From assembly GCA_025201765.1 (NCBI GenBank), contig MU623371.1, positions 1 through 64,000 of the forward strand: a DNA stretch of 64,000 nt. The letters are read 5' to 3'. The notes beneath the pieces were generated by a model. The model had not been told where the DNA came from. It searched no databases and saw only the letters and a list, made by a program, of their open reading frames with translations. Positions 24,681 to 35,854 of this stretch are shown piece by piece. Every line of letters starts with the position of its first letter. Position 1 is the stretch's first letter. This DNA is from Daldinia sp. FL1419. Its lineage: Eukaryota > Ascomycota > Sordariomycetes > Xylariales > Hypoxylaceae. The translations under genes and the position numbers were made by a program.

Positions 24681-26331
24681 AATATAAATAAATTTTAAAT
24701 TAATATATTTTTAATTTAATTAAATTATATAATAATTTAATAATATATAATAATATTTTTTTGAAATATTTACTTTTTAATTTTATTAATAGTTATATAA
24801 ATATTATTTATTTATTTATTTATTACTACCCTAATTTACCTAGAATATATTATAGGTATTTAGTCCATTTCTTAGTATTTGTTCTAGGTAAAAATTATGT
24901 TCCAAAGAAAACCTACTTATAGTTTATTTAAATAAATTATGTTATTATAATTTTAATTTTATCCTATATTTTTATTAAAATTTACTTTTTAATAAAAATA
25001 ATTAAATTTTAATATAAAAAAATATTTTATATATTATAATATTAATTATATAAAATAATATGGTAATAGTTTAGGTATAAAATAATAATGAGGTTTAAAT
25101 AACTTTATTATTTTTTTTAATAAATAATAAAAGTGTTATTATATTGTAAAAAGGTTATTTTGGAGGAGGGTTGGGATGTATGTAATTTGTATAAAATATA
25201 AATATATATAAATAATCTTATATTTTTATAAAAAACCATTATATATTTTTATTTTTATAATTTTTTTCTTTAATATTATAGTATTATATTTATTTTTTAA
25301 AATGGTTTAAAATAATATTATTAATTTATAATCCTTTTGGGCTAACCTTAATCCTCTTTATATACCTTATTTACATTTTATAATATTATAATATAATATT
25401 ACTATATTTATTATATTTATGATCCAATATTATTTTAAAAAATCTATTTTATTTTCATATATATATTATATTAAATAGAAGAAAACTTATATATTTATAA
25501 ATATTTTATTATTTTTTTAATATTATTTTATTATTAATCCTCTTTAAATATTTTAATTTTTTTATTAGAAATTATTATAATATTTTAAATTTAATATAAT
25601 ATTTTAATATTATATTATGTTGGAATTATAATCCTAATATAGTTATATATTATAAAAATAATTTGTTTATTAAAAATAAAAAATTGCACAAAAAGTGTGA
25701 CTATGCCTTTCCAATATAATTCCAGGAGTTAATTATTAAAGCTTTATTATAGTTTTTTTAAGGTTTTTAAATTTTTAAAAAATTTATTAAAGAATTATTA
25801 ATAATATTTAATAATTATTTTTATTATACTTAATCCTTTACTTATTAAATTTATAATTTTTATATATTTTAATAATTTTAAAAAAATTATTTATTTTAAT
25901 ATTATTAATATTATAATTATTTTATAATATAACCTTATTTTATATTTATTTTATTAATATTTATTAATTATAATATAAAATTTATAAAGGAATTAATTTT
26001 AAAAAAAAATGTATATATATTACCTTATCCCTAATAATTCATATTATTCCCATATACTATTATTGCAACAATCTTTTATTTAAAAGGTTTAATTAATATT
26101 AAATATTTTGCTATTCCCCAATAATAATCCACTACAAATCCTTAACAATTTCTTAATATACCCAAATTTAAACCCTAATGAATACAACTTTCTTTTCAAA
26201 AATACACTTGCCCTTGCTCAGGATTCCCTAATATATATAACCGAAGAAAGCGAAGAAGAAGACGAGGAGGCGGATGCGGAGGAGGGCGATTCCAATGAGT
26301 ACAGTTTGGAGTAGGCGCGGAGCGAACGGGC
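24680..26331 (+). mobile_element. Degraded element L, single-orientation copy
   Basis: Matches the right arm of the 17659 foldback from the (TTTA)n run at 24805-24830 onward. An ATG-led stretch lies near 25301 (MAQNGATDPW-like in the better-preserved copy). The copy ends in an open acidic tail terminating YSLE at 26312-26314. Between them RIP has destroyed the frame. The 16000 copy ends the same way (EEEDEEVD...YGLE), so the acidic C-terminus is a real protein end. I do not recognise the family. Confidence 0.6.
26108..26314 (+). pseudogene. C-terminal remnant of element L protein
   Basis: A 68-codon open remnant ending in EESEEEDEEADAEEGDSNEY-SLE. The reverse-strand copy near 16015-16090 encodes the related ENEEEDEEVDIEEDNS-type tail with the same stop position. 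Only this tail is readable. Upstream codons are AT-converted. Function is unknown, possibly an element-encoded ORF. Confidence 0.5.
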
Positions 26332-27250
26332 CCGTGCCGGAGCGTATTCGGGACACTCAAGAATTATATGCCGTGTTGTTTCCCTTTTACCACATCTGCA
26401 CCTAAGAGTATTTATTCCAAGAACCCTTCTACTAAACAAGAAGGCCTTCAATCCTATCTTCTCAATACATATCTGTAATAACACCAACACTTCATATTTC
26501 CGCAAATTAAAATACCAATTATTGATCTTTATACCAGAAGGTGGTGACCAAACCGCTGGCATAACGGTGTCCTTCTTATATTATTCCCATCTTTCCATCT
26601 AATGGTTTAAGAGGGCTTCTTCGGGTCAGGTTGGAACGTTATTGTAACGTCACCGCTGTGGAGCTGGCGCGCTGTTATAGCCTTGTCCTTATTGATTGCG
26701 TTGTTAATGGCTTGTATAATTTCTTTGGGGTTTTTCTTCAATACTTCTTATGATTCTGTTATTATTTTAATTGTAATTTTGCGTTGGAAATGGGCTGGTA
26801 TTGTAATAGTAGGGGTCCAAGGTTTAATTGCACTTCTAACAATTGTAATCTAAAATTATTTTTACAGTTTCCTAATATTATTTATTAATTTTAATTTTTT
26901 ATTTATTATTTTTTTAATTAATTCCTTTATTTTATTTAATTTAAAGATATTATTTTATTATTATTTTTATTTTATAAATATTGTAATATTAATACGTATC
27001 TTTTATACATTTACCGTTTTTTCAATTTCTGCTTTTACTTCCTTTATTAAATTATTAATTTTAAATTTAACCATTTCTATTAATTTATTAATTAATATTA
27101 CAATTGTATTTATTTTATTAAATTTAATTTTTATTTCTAATTTATTTTTCCTTTTCTTTGCAATAATAGTTTCTGGGGCGGGTTTATTCAGGCTGCGGAC
27201 CTGATCGTTTATTATCTATATATTACCTTTTTTATTTCTTCCCAATGGCG
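26331..27250 (-). pseudogene. Tad-type LINE fragment: RT C-terminus joined to a gag-like piece
   Basis: On the minus strand, about 26330-26562 encodes KIGLKAFLFSRRVLGI followed by CRCGKRETTRHIILECPEY. That is the C-x-C...H....C zinc-binding tail of fungal Tad/Tad1-clade LINE reverse transcriptases. Immediately upstream (26562-26780) another stretch reads IIQAINNAINK...RQLHSGDVTITF, which resembles the gag-like ORF1 of the same clade, and is broken by stops. ORF1 and the RT tail are adjacent with the RT body missing, so this is an internally deleted, dead copy. Further minus-strand sequence to about 27250 is degraded. Confidence 0.65.
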
Positions 27251-27370
27251 CTGCCATCATGCATGCAATGCAATGCCTTTCTAATATTTATTTCAATATT
27301 AAATTTCTAATAAATCAAATTGTTTGGCTTTTTACGAAGGTTTCGTAAAAAAACAATCAAAAAACCGAAA
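27251..27370. other. Junction segment with a hairpin
   Basis: A perfect 8-bp stem, TTTACGAA-GGT-TTCGTAAA, lies at 27331-27349 between the LINE fragment and the truncated Copia-like copy. No gene. Confidence 0.6.
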
Positions 27371-28014
27371 AATCCAATCTCCTATTAATAAAATTCGATA
27401 AATTAATATAACAATTTATTAAAATCTATCCAAAACTCTTAACTTAAAAAAAGAATAAATATATATAATAATATTCAAATAAATTTTTCAAAATAAACCA
27501 AAAATATAAATATATTAGGCATAATTAATAAATTAATAGAACTAGGTGGACTACTAAATAAAAAAAACGAAACCTCTACTGTAAGAACTAATTACCTTTA
27601 TATAAAAATACATTTCTATCCATTACTTTTTTCAAATAATTTTCTATTAATAATTTTATTTATTATCCATATCAAAACATTAATAACCCCTTATATCATT
27701 CTTAATAATAAATATTATATATCATAAAAAACAACATTTTATATTAACTCCTTAATAAATAAGATTAATACATACAAAAAATATATAATTAATAAAACAA
27801 AAATATTAAAACTTACCTATTAACCCCCTTAATATAATAAAAAAAATTTAAATAATTCCATTTAAATATTCCTAATAAAAACTAATGAATATAGGAAAAT
27901 ATATAAAAAAGACCTACCAAAATTTTTAAAATAACATTTGGATATCCAAAATAATCCATTATGCAAAATATTCCAAAAAACCGAACAAATCTACTTTAAA
28001 AGCCATATTAATAT

Positions 28015-28420
28015 TGAACCGGTGTAGAGCGATTAGGTCATAGATACTACCCTATAAAGACCTTATCCCCTCCTTAAAGCTAGACCCTCTAAGGCTCCAT
28101 AACTCTTTTAGATATAAATAGGCCCTCAAAAATTGTCTTTCTTATCTAATCATCAGAGATTCATTAAGTTCTATAATTCAATTTCTTTATAAAATTTTTA
28201 TATAAAAATATACAATTTTAATCTTTTTTTTAAAAATATCTTTTTATAATGTACTATTATTAATAAACAATTATTTCTATTAATCTTTTTATTTAATTAA
28301 TCTATTTCCTTCTTTAGGATATAATTATTTTATATCTTCAAACTTATATAACCTTTAATTTATTATAAGTTAATTAAAATATAAGGTATATCCTATAAGA
28401 ATTATTAAAATTCCTATTTA
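28015..28420 (+). repeat. 5' LTR-A of the 28015-31731 element
   Basis: Starts TGAACCGGTGTAGAGCG. The end is RIP-altered (CCTATTTA for CCTGTTCA). Confidence 0.8.
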
Positions 28421-29644
28421 GTGGCAATTATTTTTAGACCTCGAAACTGCAACTTCAATCTTAGGAAGACCAATATTATTAGGACCAACATTTGTATAAC
28501 AACCGCATCTATCTAGGACTGTTTCCATCTAATCAAAATCAATATTAGATTTATTAAAGCCAAAATTATTTGGTTAATTTAAAAACTAAAATATTAATCT
28601 TAATTAAGGCCATTTTTCAAAGATTAATAATATAATTAAAACCGTTACTACTACCTTAATTAAAACAATTATCGTCTAATTAGGATAAATTTTATAATTT
28701 TAGGAGAACTTAAGAAAACAAAGAATAAAAGAAATCCATTTAACTTTAAAACCTTGTACCAAACTTAATACAAAAATCCTTACACAACCAACATCAAAAA
28801 ACTTATTAGCACCATCACGTACCCCATATACACCTGTAATATATATAACATTTAAGAATAACCTGATCAAACAACATATATAATAAATAAAGTAGTATTA
28901 AATAATATCGTATCAATATTTTAAAATTAAAAAAATATATTTTTATAATAAATTAAGAAGGTATAAAAACCCTAATAAAAATTTAAAAAAAAAGGTTTAA
29001 AAAATTAATATATTTTATGGTTTTTTTTAAATTAATTACAATACTTAGGCCAAATAAAATAAATTTAATTTAATTAAAAATAATTATTAAAAATATAAAT
29101 ATAAAATTATTTACAATATTTAAATTAAATAAGATAAGATTAATCAAATAATCTAATATTAACATTAAAAAAATTCCAATTATTATTATAACATTAATTT
29201 ATTACTATTATTATTATAAAATAGAAAATTAAAAAAAGATTTTCCATATTATATATTTTTAGAACTAATATTTACTATTTTAATTAACTTATTTATATAA
29301 AAAAATAAAATATATTTAATACTATTATTATTTTAATATTAATTATTTTTTTAAACATTTTTAAAGTTATATAATTAAAAACTGAAATTATACAACTAAG
29401 AGCCAAGATCATCACAATAAGAATTAAATTCATTTTAGTTTATATAGAAAGTAAATTAAATGCAGTTAAAGTTTATTAGTCTATATAATGTTACAGGCCT
29501 TAATATATCTCTCATATTAATCAAAATAAAATACCTCTACCTCCTCCACCACCCCCTCTCATGCCTTCAGAACAGCAGCTAATTAGTCAGACACTTGATA
29601 TACTATCTGATCAGTCTAGGTTCAGCATATCGCTTCTTCCTGAA

Positions 29645-30020
29645 GCACCCCTACTCTTACCGCCGCCCCTACTACAGACCCCTAATATAAACGCCATACA
29701 ACAGGACCCAATTATCAAGACCAATCATAGCAAAAATATCGAGCCTGATTAGGAAGAGATCATACTCCAGCAATCTAAGAATCTTAAGTTAAAAAGTCCT
29801 AAATTTAATCATTTACCCCCCCTACCCTTACCACCACCCCTATTATAAACCCCTCATATATATACAGACGTTATACAACAGGACCCCTCATACAGTTACT
29901 AAAAAAGAATAGACATAAATATTAAGTATAATCATGAAAAAATTATAAAGAAAAAAATTATATTCAAGCAGTCTGAGAATCCTGAACCTAGTTATCTACC
30001 CCCGTTAGTACATCCTATAC
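29645..30020. repeat. Imperfect ~170-190 bp tandem duplication inside the LTR element
   Basis: CTACTCTTACCGCCGCCCCT at 29651 recurs as CTACCCTTACCACCACCCCT at 29822. The following ATACAACAGGACCC and AGTCTGAGAATCCT-type blocks also recur, spaced 171-190 bp. A 63-codon proline-rich frame (29561-29752) overlaps the first unit. Confidence 0.65.
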
Positions 30021-30789
30021 CAACAATTGTACTCAAATTATCCAATATAAAAACATTACCTATATCCACCTAATTAATTAATATTAAATTAATTAATATA
30101 TAGTATCATTGCCTACCTACAATTAAAATTAGGCATTTCAAAAAAAAAAAGAAAAAAAAAAATAAATGTAAAATTTTTTTTTTTTTATATTGTTTCTAAT
30201 TTTTTAATTTTTTATATATATAATAATCAATTAATAATTAAGTTATTTCCATTTATTATACAACAATATCTTATATTATTATTTTATTTTTTCCATTTTT
30301 CTTGTCAGTCTCAGATCATGCTTGTTAGTAGTTGGGGAGCTCTTTTTCAGTTTTAAGCCTCTTGATTGGTAGCCGATCAGATGATATCAAGTGTTTTTTG
30401 GTTTGAAAGAATAAGTCCTGGAAAGAGAGGGTGAAAGAGAGAAGGTAAGAGAAAGAAGAAGAAAAAGAGGAAGGACGAAAGCCATGAACTTAAACCATGG
30501 TGTATACTGAGGCAAAAGATGTTATTCATAATCAGGGTACCCAAAAAGCAATTACTAGCTTACTAAGCGACGATCATGAGTTGGAGTATATACTAGCATC
30601 ACTTTCGCCCTTCTTCTTCCCAAAACACTCTTCTTCTCCTCTCACCTTTATAACGCCATTTTTTCTCCTTTAAAGCTTATATCCCGCTTGATTAGATCAG
30701 CGCATTTTATATAAGCTTTATCTAGTATTAATATCGTCACTAATCACCGTTTGTCAGTTACCGCTCGCCAGTTATCACCACCATCAACA

Positions 30790-31130
30790 GCGTCAAGTTA
30801 TGGTATTCAACTCGTCACAACAAGTTGATCAATTTCAGGTACTTAAACACGGCTGATCAGCCTGTCGCGCATACGAAGAGCACTGAATAGGGTCACCAAG
30901 TCATTGTCACGTTCAGCAGCGCCAAGTTTAATATTCAGGCATCATCACGGCCAGTTCTTCAGCTACAGGTACTTGAAGACAACTAATCAGCTGGCTAAGC
31001 ACATAATCAAGACCAACAAGCGTTTAGTAGAGTTACTAAGCGTTAGAGGGTTGGCCATCATTAAATCAGCATTTAGCCATCGTCACGAATAATTGATTAA
31101 TTACCAGTATTTGAATATGCCTGATCAACC
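30790..31130. repeat. Imperfect ~130-139 bp tandem repeat, three units
   Basis: CAGGTACTT(A/G)AA...CTGATCAGC-like blocks begin at 30836, 30966 and 31105 (third as CAGTATTTGAA). Each is preceded by a CGTCAC/CATCACGGC motif. The units are diverged but ordered the same way. Confidence 0.6.
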
Positions 31131-31324
31131 AGTTTAGAGCAGTAGCACTATAATTTAGAAACTTAGGAAGTTAGGATTTTCGAGTTAGGATTTAAAATTA
31201 AAATTATTATTTTTTTTTAATTTAATTTTATATAATATTATAATCAATTTCTTAAATTATTTTTCCAGTTCTTTTATTGAAATTGATTTGTTAAAGGCTT
31301 AATATTATCAATTTTAGGAAGCTC

Positions 31325-31731
31325 TGAATTGATATAAAATAATTAAATTATAAATATTACCTTATAAAAATCCTATTCCCTCTTTAAAGTTAGACCCTCC
31401 AAGGCTCCACAGCTCTTTTAAATATAAATAAGCTTTTAAAAAATTATCTTTCTTATTTAATCATTAAAGACTTATTAAATTCTATAACTCAATTTTTCCA
31501 TAAAATTTTTATATAAAAATATATAATTTCAATCTTTTTTTTAAAAATATCCTTTTATAATATATTATTATTGGTAAATAATTACCTCTATTAATTTTTC
31601 TATCCAATTAACCTATTCTTTTCTTTAAAATATAATTATTTTATATCCTCAAATTCATACAGCTTTTAATTTATTATAGATTAATTGAAGTATAAGGCAT
31701 ATCCTACAGGAGCTATTAGAGCTCCTGTTCA
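31325..31731 (+). repeat. 3' LTR-A of the 28015-31731 element
   Basis: The start is RIP-altered (TGAATTGATATAAAATA). The end is well preserved (AGAGCTCCTGTTCA). Confidence 0.8.
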
Positions 31732-33511
31732 ATATACATACCTAAAAGATTATATTATAATTAAATGATTAATATAAAAATAAACAAGTACTTAAATATA
31801 TATAAATTTATACCTACAAAACCAATAAACACAATTTTCTCCAATAGTACAAAATACATTTAATAATAAGAAAAGATTAATAAGCAATTAATAACAAAAA
31901 AACCTACATTTCAATACTCACTAAAAAATCTTTCCAAATATTAATAACAATGGTGATTAAATACGATTTTAAGCTTATATAATATAATATAATAAATATA
32001 TTTATAAATATAAAATTTAAAAAAAATATATTTATACATATGCCCCAAAGATATTAATAATTAAGAAAAATATTTTATATTATTAAAACATTTTATAATT
32101 TTTAAAAATTACCTTTCCTTTAGTAATAGAAATTCTTACAAACTCTAAAAGAATTTGGTTTTATTTTAATATCCCAAAAACCATACATATTTACTAAAAA
32201 TAGAATCCTTTTTTTCATATATATGGATAATATTATTATAATATATTAAAAAAAAATTAAATTAAAGGTTAAATCAATTATTTCCAAATTTAAAAAACAA
32301 TACAAACTAATTAAAAACAATAAATTATAATAATTCCTTAAAATTAAAATAATTTAAAACCAAACACAATATTAAATTTAATTAAACTAATCTATTTATA
32401 TTAACAAAATTATTAATTTAACAAAAATAACTAAAAAAATCCTTAAAATGCCTATAACAAAAAAAAAGCTATTACTTTATACAAAAATGGCCTCACCTCA
32501 ATTAATATAATAATATTAATGAAAAATAAGTTTAATCCTATATATTATAATAATCACCTAACCTAATATTATATTTACTTATTTAAGACTAATTTGATTT
32601 AATTTAAATCCAAACCTAAAATATTATATAATAACCAATCAAATTATATAATATTTTTAATATATATAAGGATATATTTTAAAACTAAATAAAAACAACA
32701 TCTTTAAAATTATTAACAATACCTCATTTACCAATAATATAATTAATTAAAAAAATTCATAAATATATATAATAAAATTATTTAATAAAATAATTAATTA
32801 AAAAATTAATAAATAAAATATAATCACTACCTTTATTATTAAGATTAAATTATTTACTCTAGTTTAAACTATAAAAGAAGAATTTTACATATCATACCTA
32901 ATTAAAGATTTCAAAATTAAATTTAAAAATTAAATTATACTCTTATTATATAATAATAAGTAAATAATTAGATTAATTATTAAAAATATTAAAAAATTTA
33001 AAATAAAATTAAAACATATAAATATACATAATTATTAACTTAAATAAAAAACTTAAAGAAATTATATCAAAATTAATTATATTAATTTAGAAAATATAAG
33101 CATAAATAAACTTATAAAAATATTATTAAAGGAAAAATATGCCTACTTCAAAAAATAAATAAATTTAATAAATATTTTAAATTATTTAAAAATTAAAGCA
33201 TTCAAGAATATAAATAAGGTGATATAGCAAAAACAAGAAATAAATAAAAAAATTATTAAAAAAACATAATTAGAAAAATATCTTAACTTAGGGATATAAA
33301 AAAATCACATTTTAATATTATACGCTCCAGATTTATTTGTTGGCTTTATCTGAAGGGGTGTATTAAATTAGTAAGCCTAAAAATAATGTGGAAAAATTCT
33401 TTTCCTTACAACAATTCCATAAAAAGTCTCACCATTTTATTCTAAAATTTGAACAATAATAACAACAACTTGAATTCTACAATCATAATTTTTCCTATGT
33501 ATTATGTAACA

Positions 33512-34164
33512 ATACCTTAGGCGGATACATGGGTACCACTAGGTAGCAATTCTGCACTTATCGATAGGCGGTAAGTCGCAAGCTCAGATCTCATCTATAC
33601 CGCCTGCCATTCTAAGTTATAGGTCCTGCAGAATTTCCGAAGCCCCACTATGACTAGTAGCTTCTACGACAGGCTTCTTTCTCTACATACGGCAGGCATG
33701 GCAGGCACCCGACTGCTCTAGTGCGCCCTGATTCTGGCATCGACTTCTGGGCTCTTGTAAGAAGTAAACCATCTTTGCATGGTGTTTCTTACAAACTAAA
33801 GCTGAGACCAAACACAACCCTTTCTTTTCTTTTTAACCGTATTAAAGAAAAATTCATATATATATCATATAAAAAGGCTACCTTTGGAGATTGCCGCGTC
33901 CGTTAATAGTGACCCATTATCCGAAGTTCTCGTGATACGATTCTCATCTCCCAGTAACTCACACCCCCGACATCAAGTCAGCAACCGGCAGCCTTGAGTG
34001 AAAATACAACCCCACCATAAATTCGTGATCGTCTAGTATCTACCAAATTCGGCCACAAAGAGATATTACTTCGTCATCGAAATCAACGTCATATATCGTA
34101 TCTCGCTCTAGTCGTTACTACCTCACCAAATCATCGACATCCTTTCCGAGTTGGGACTGTTACA
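33512..34164. other. Boundary segment and SGT1 upstream region
   Basis: Composition returns to normal immediately after the Copia-like LTR. No gene is supported. The last ~250 bp is presumed SGT1 promoter and 5' UTR. Confidence 0.6.
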
Positions 34165-35854
34165 ATGTCCTCCGCTCTGGCTGACGAAGGTACGAAAGCC
34201 GTCAAGGCTGGCAAGTACACAGAAGGAATCGAGAAGCTGTCGCAGGCCCTCAAAGATCATCCCGCACCTCTTTGGCTACTTGAACGTTCCAAGGCGTACC
34301 TGCGGACCAATGAACTCGACGCGGCTTTGCAAGATGCCGAGATGGCTTTGCACGTAGCTTTCTCCCGTGCCAATAGAGATCACATGACTGAGGCTCAGGT
34401 CAGACGAGCCGTCACTCTCTATCGTATGGGCCGCTATGCAGATGCCGACATATGTGCCTTTTGGGCCATTAGACTTGTCGATAAAGCCAAGGCTTCTGAA
34501 GATGACGGCCAGCAAAACAAAGTTGACGAGAATGGTGACTATATCGTGCGTCTCAAGGATATCAAAGACGGCGAGAAGGCGGATAGGAACCAACAAGTTG
34601 CCGCCGCCATGGGCGATAATAAGAATTCAAGAGCTACAAGCCTAAAGAATCAAGCGATTTCATGGCGTTTCCAAGCTTTAAATCAGCTGGAAAACCTACC
34701 TGCTGGACATCCCGGTCGGAAGGTGAATGTCTTGAAATATCCTAAACTAACGGAATTGCATACCATCAATAAGGTTGAGGAGAGCGAAATTCCTGATGAA
34801 GATGAGACTGAAGCCGATGCAGTTCCGTCCGCGAAGGATGAAGATGCGAAACGTGACGCTTGGGAGAAAGTCTGGAATCAATTTTCAACTGCCTTTGGGG
34901 CAAACAGTATCAGATCAAGCTTCTATCAGACGGATACTACAATTAATGCCGACTTCTTCGTCAAGAATGTTCCCGCGGAACGTTTCTCTGTGACCACACA
35001 ATCTCAAAAAGTGATTATGGGGCCAATTGCAAATACCGGCTCGGACTCTCTTCAGCTCCACCTCTGGGGCAGGGTCAAGCTTGCTGAAACCAAATACACA
35101 GTGAAATCGATGAAAGTCGAACTAATCCTTAAAAAGGAAACGCCTGGTAAATGGCCCACGCTGCAACGGGAGGATTCCGAGGGATTCACCAACATTGCGG
35201 GGAACACTAAAGTTGCTCCCTCGTTTCAACGATTCTCCGCACTGATTTCTCGCTTGGGGTTCGTATTCGATCCTGTTGAGCTTATGCTAGGACCTTTTAA
35301 CGCTGACACTTTGCTTTAGGTACAATCGTCCCGAGGAGCTTGATCTCCCAGATGCCAGTACTGACCTAAATGCTTGGTACCATGCTCTCCTGAAAAAGTT
35401 GGCACCTGGTCTCGATGAGCACGAGGCATCTTCGGAGATCCCGGATGCTGCACCCGGAGCTGCATCGTCTTCTACGAACGCGAAAGACGCCACTCAGCTC
35501 AAAAGTAACCTTGCGCAAACTAGCGATTCCGCGCTTGAGTCTACTCCGACATCCAGCAAAGCAGATTCAACGAAGCCTGCCCAAGCCTACCCTACTTCTT
35601 CGAAGAAGGGAGCAGTGAATTGGGATAAGATCGGTGATGACGATGGCGATGACGAATCCAAAGAGGATGCCGATGTCAACTCGTTTTTCCAGAAGCTTTA
35701 CAAGGATGCAGACGATGATACGAAGCGTGCCATGATGAAGAGCTACGTTGAGAGCAATGGTACATCGCTCAGCACAAACTGGGCCGAGGCCAAGAGCAAG
35801 ACCTACAAAACTCAACCACCCGACGGCGCCCAAGCCAAAAAGTGGGATGAGTGA
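34165..35854 (+). CDS. sgt1: SGT1 co-chaperone
   Basis: SGT1 links Hsp90 to client complexes, notably SCF ubiquitin ligase and kinetochore assembly. Exons are 34165-35258 and 35320-35854, encoding 542 residues. The 61-bp intron has a GTTCGT donor, a GCTGAC branch site and a TTTAG acceptor, and joins SRLG to YNRPEELDLP in frame. The N-terminal TPR region (about residues 1-130) begins MSSALADEGTKAVKAGKYTE. The CS domain spans about residues 250-330 (SSFYQTDTTINADFFVKN to KWPTL). The C-terminal SGS domain is unmistakable: AYPTSSKKGAVNWDKI, then FFQKLYKDADDDTKRAMMKS, ending QAKKWDE. The linker between CS and SGS is long and Ser/Ala-rich. It is the first gene to the right of the RIP-type block. 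Confidence 0.96.

Larger units (their letters stand above)
28015..31731 (+). mobile_element. LTR-A family element with two LTRs, likely non-autonomous
   Basis: Direct LTRs at 28015-28420 (406 bp) and 31325-31731 (407 bp) belong to the LTR-A family (TGAACC...GTTCA) and are flanked by ATAT (28011-28014 and 31732-31735). The 2.9 kb interior shows no gag, integrase or RT motif. It instead carries proline-rich and repetitive tracts and is partly less AT-converted than its surroundings. This fits a LARD-like derivative mobilised by a full-length relative. LTR order was taken as plus, but the coding strand is uncertain. Confidence 0.75.
27370..33511 (+). mobile_element. Truncated second Copia-like copy, split by an LTR element
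   Basis: 27370-28014 and 31736-33511 are the reverse complement of roughly 3170-907 of the first Copia-like element. The tract encoding CCAATAAT...CTCATTTA near 32710 pairs with 1680-1710. Its 3' LTR is 33361-33511 and is preceded by a purine tract, GAAGGGGTG, which supports plus-strand coding. The 5' part is missing left of about 27370. The insertion at 28015-31731 separates the two pieces. Confidence 0.75.

Noticed and set aside
35567..35833. Minus-strand frame opposite SGT1
   Set aside because: A shadow of the SGT1 SGS exon.
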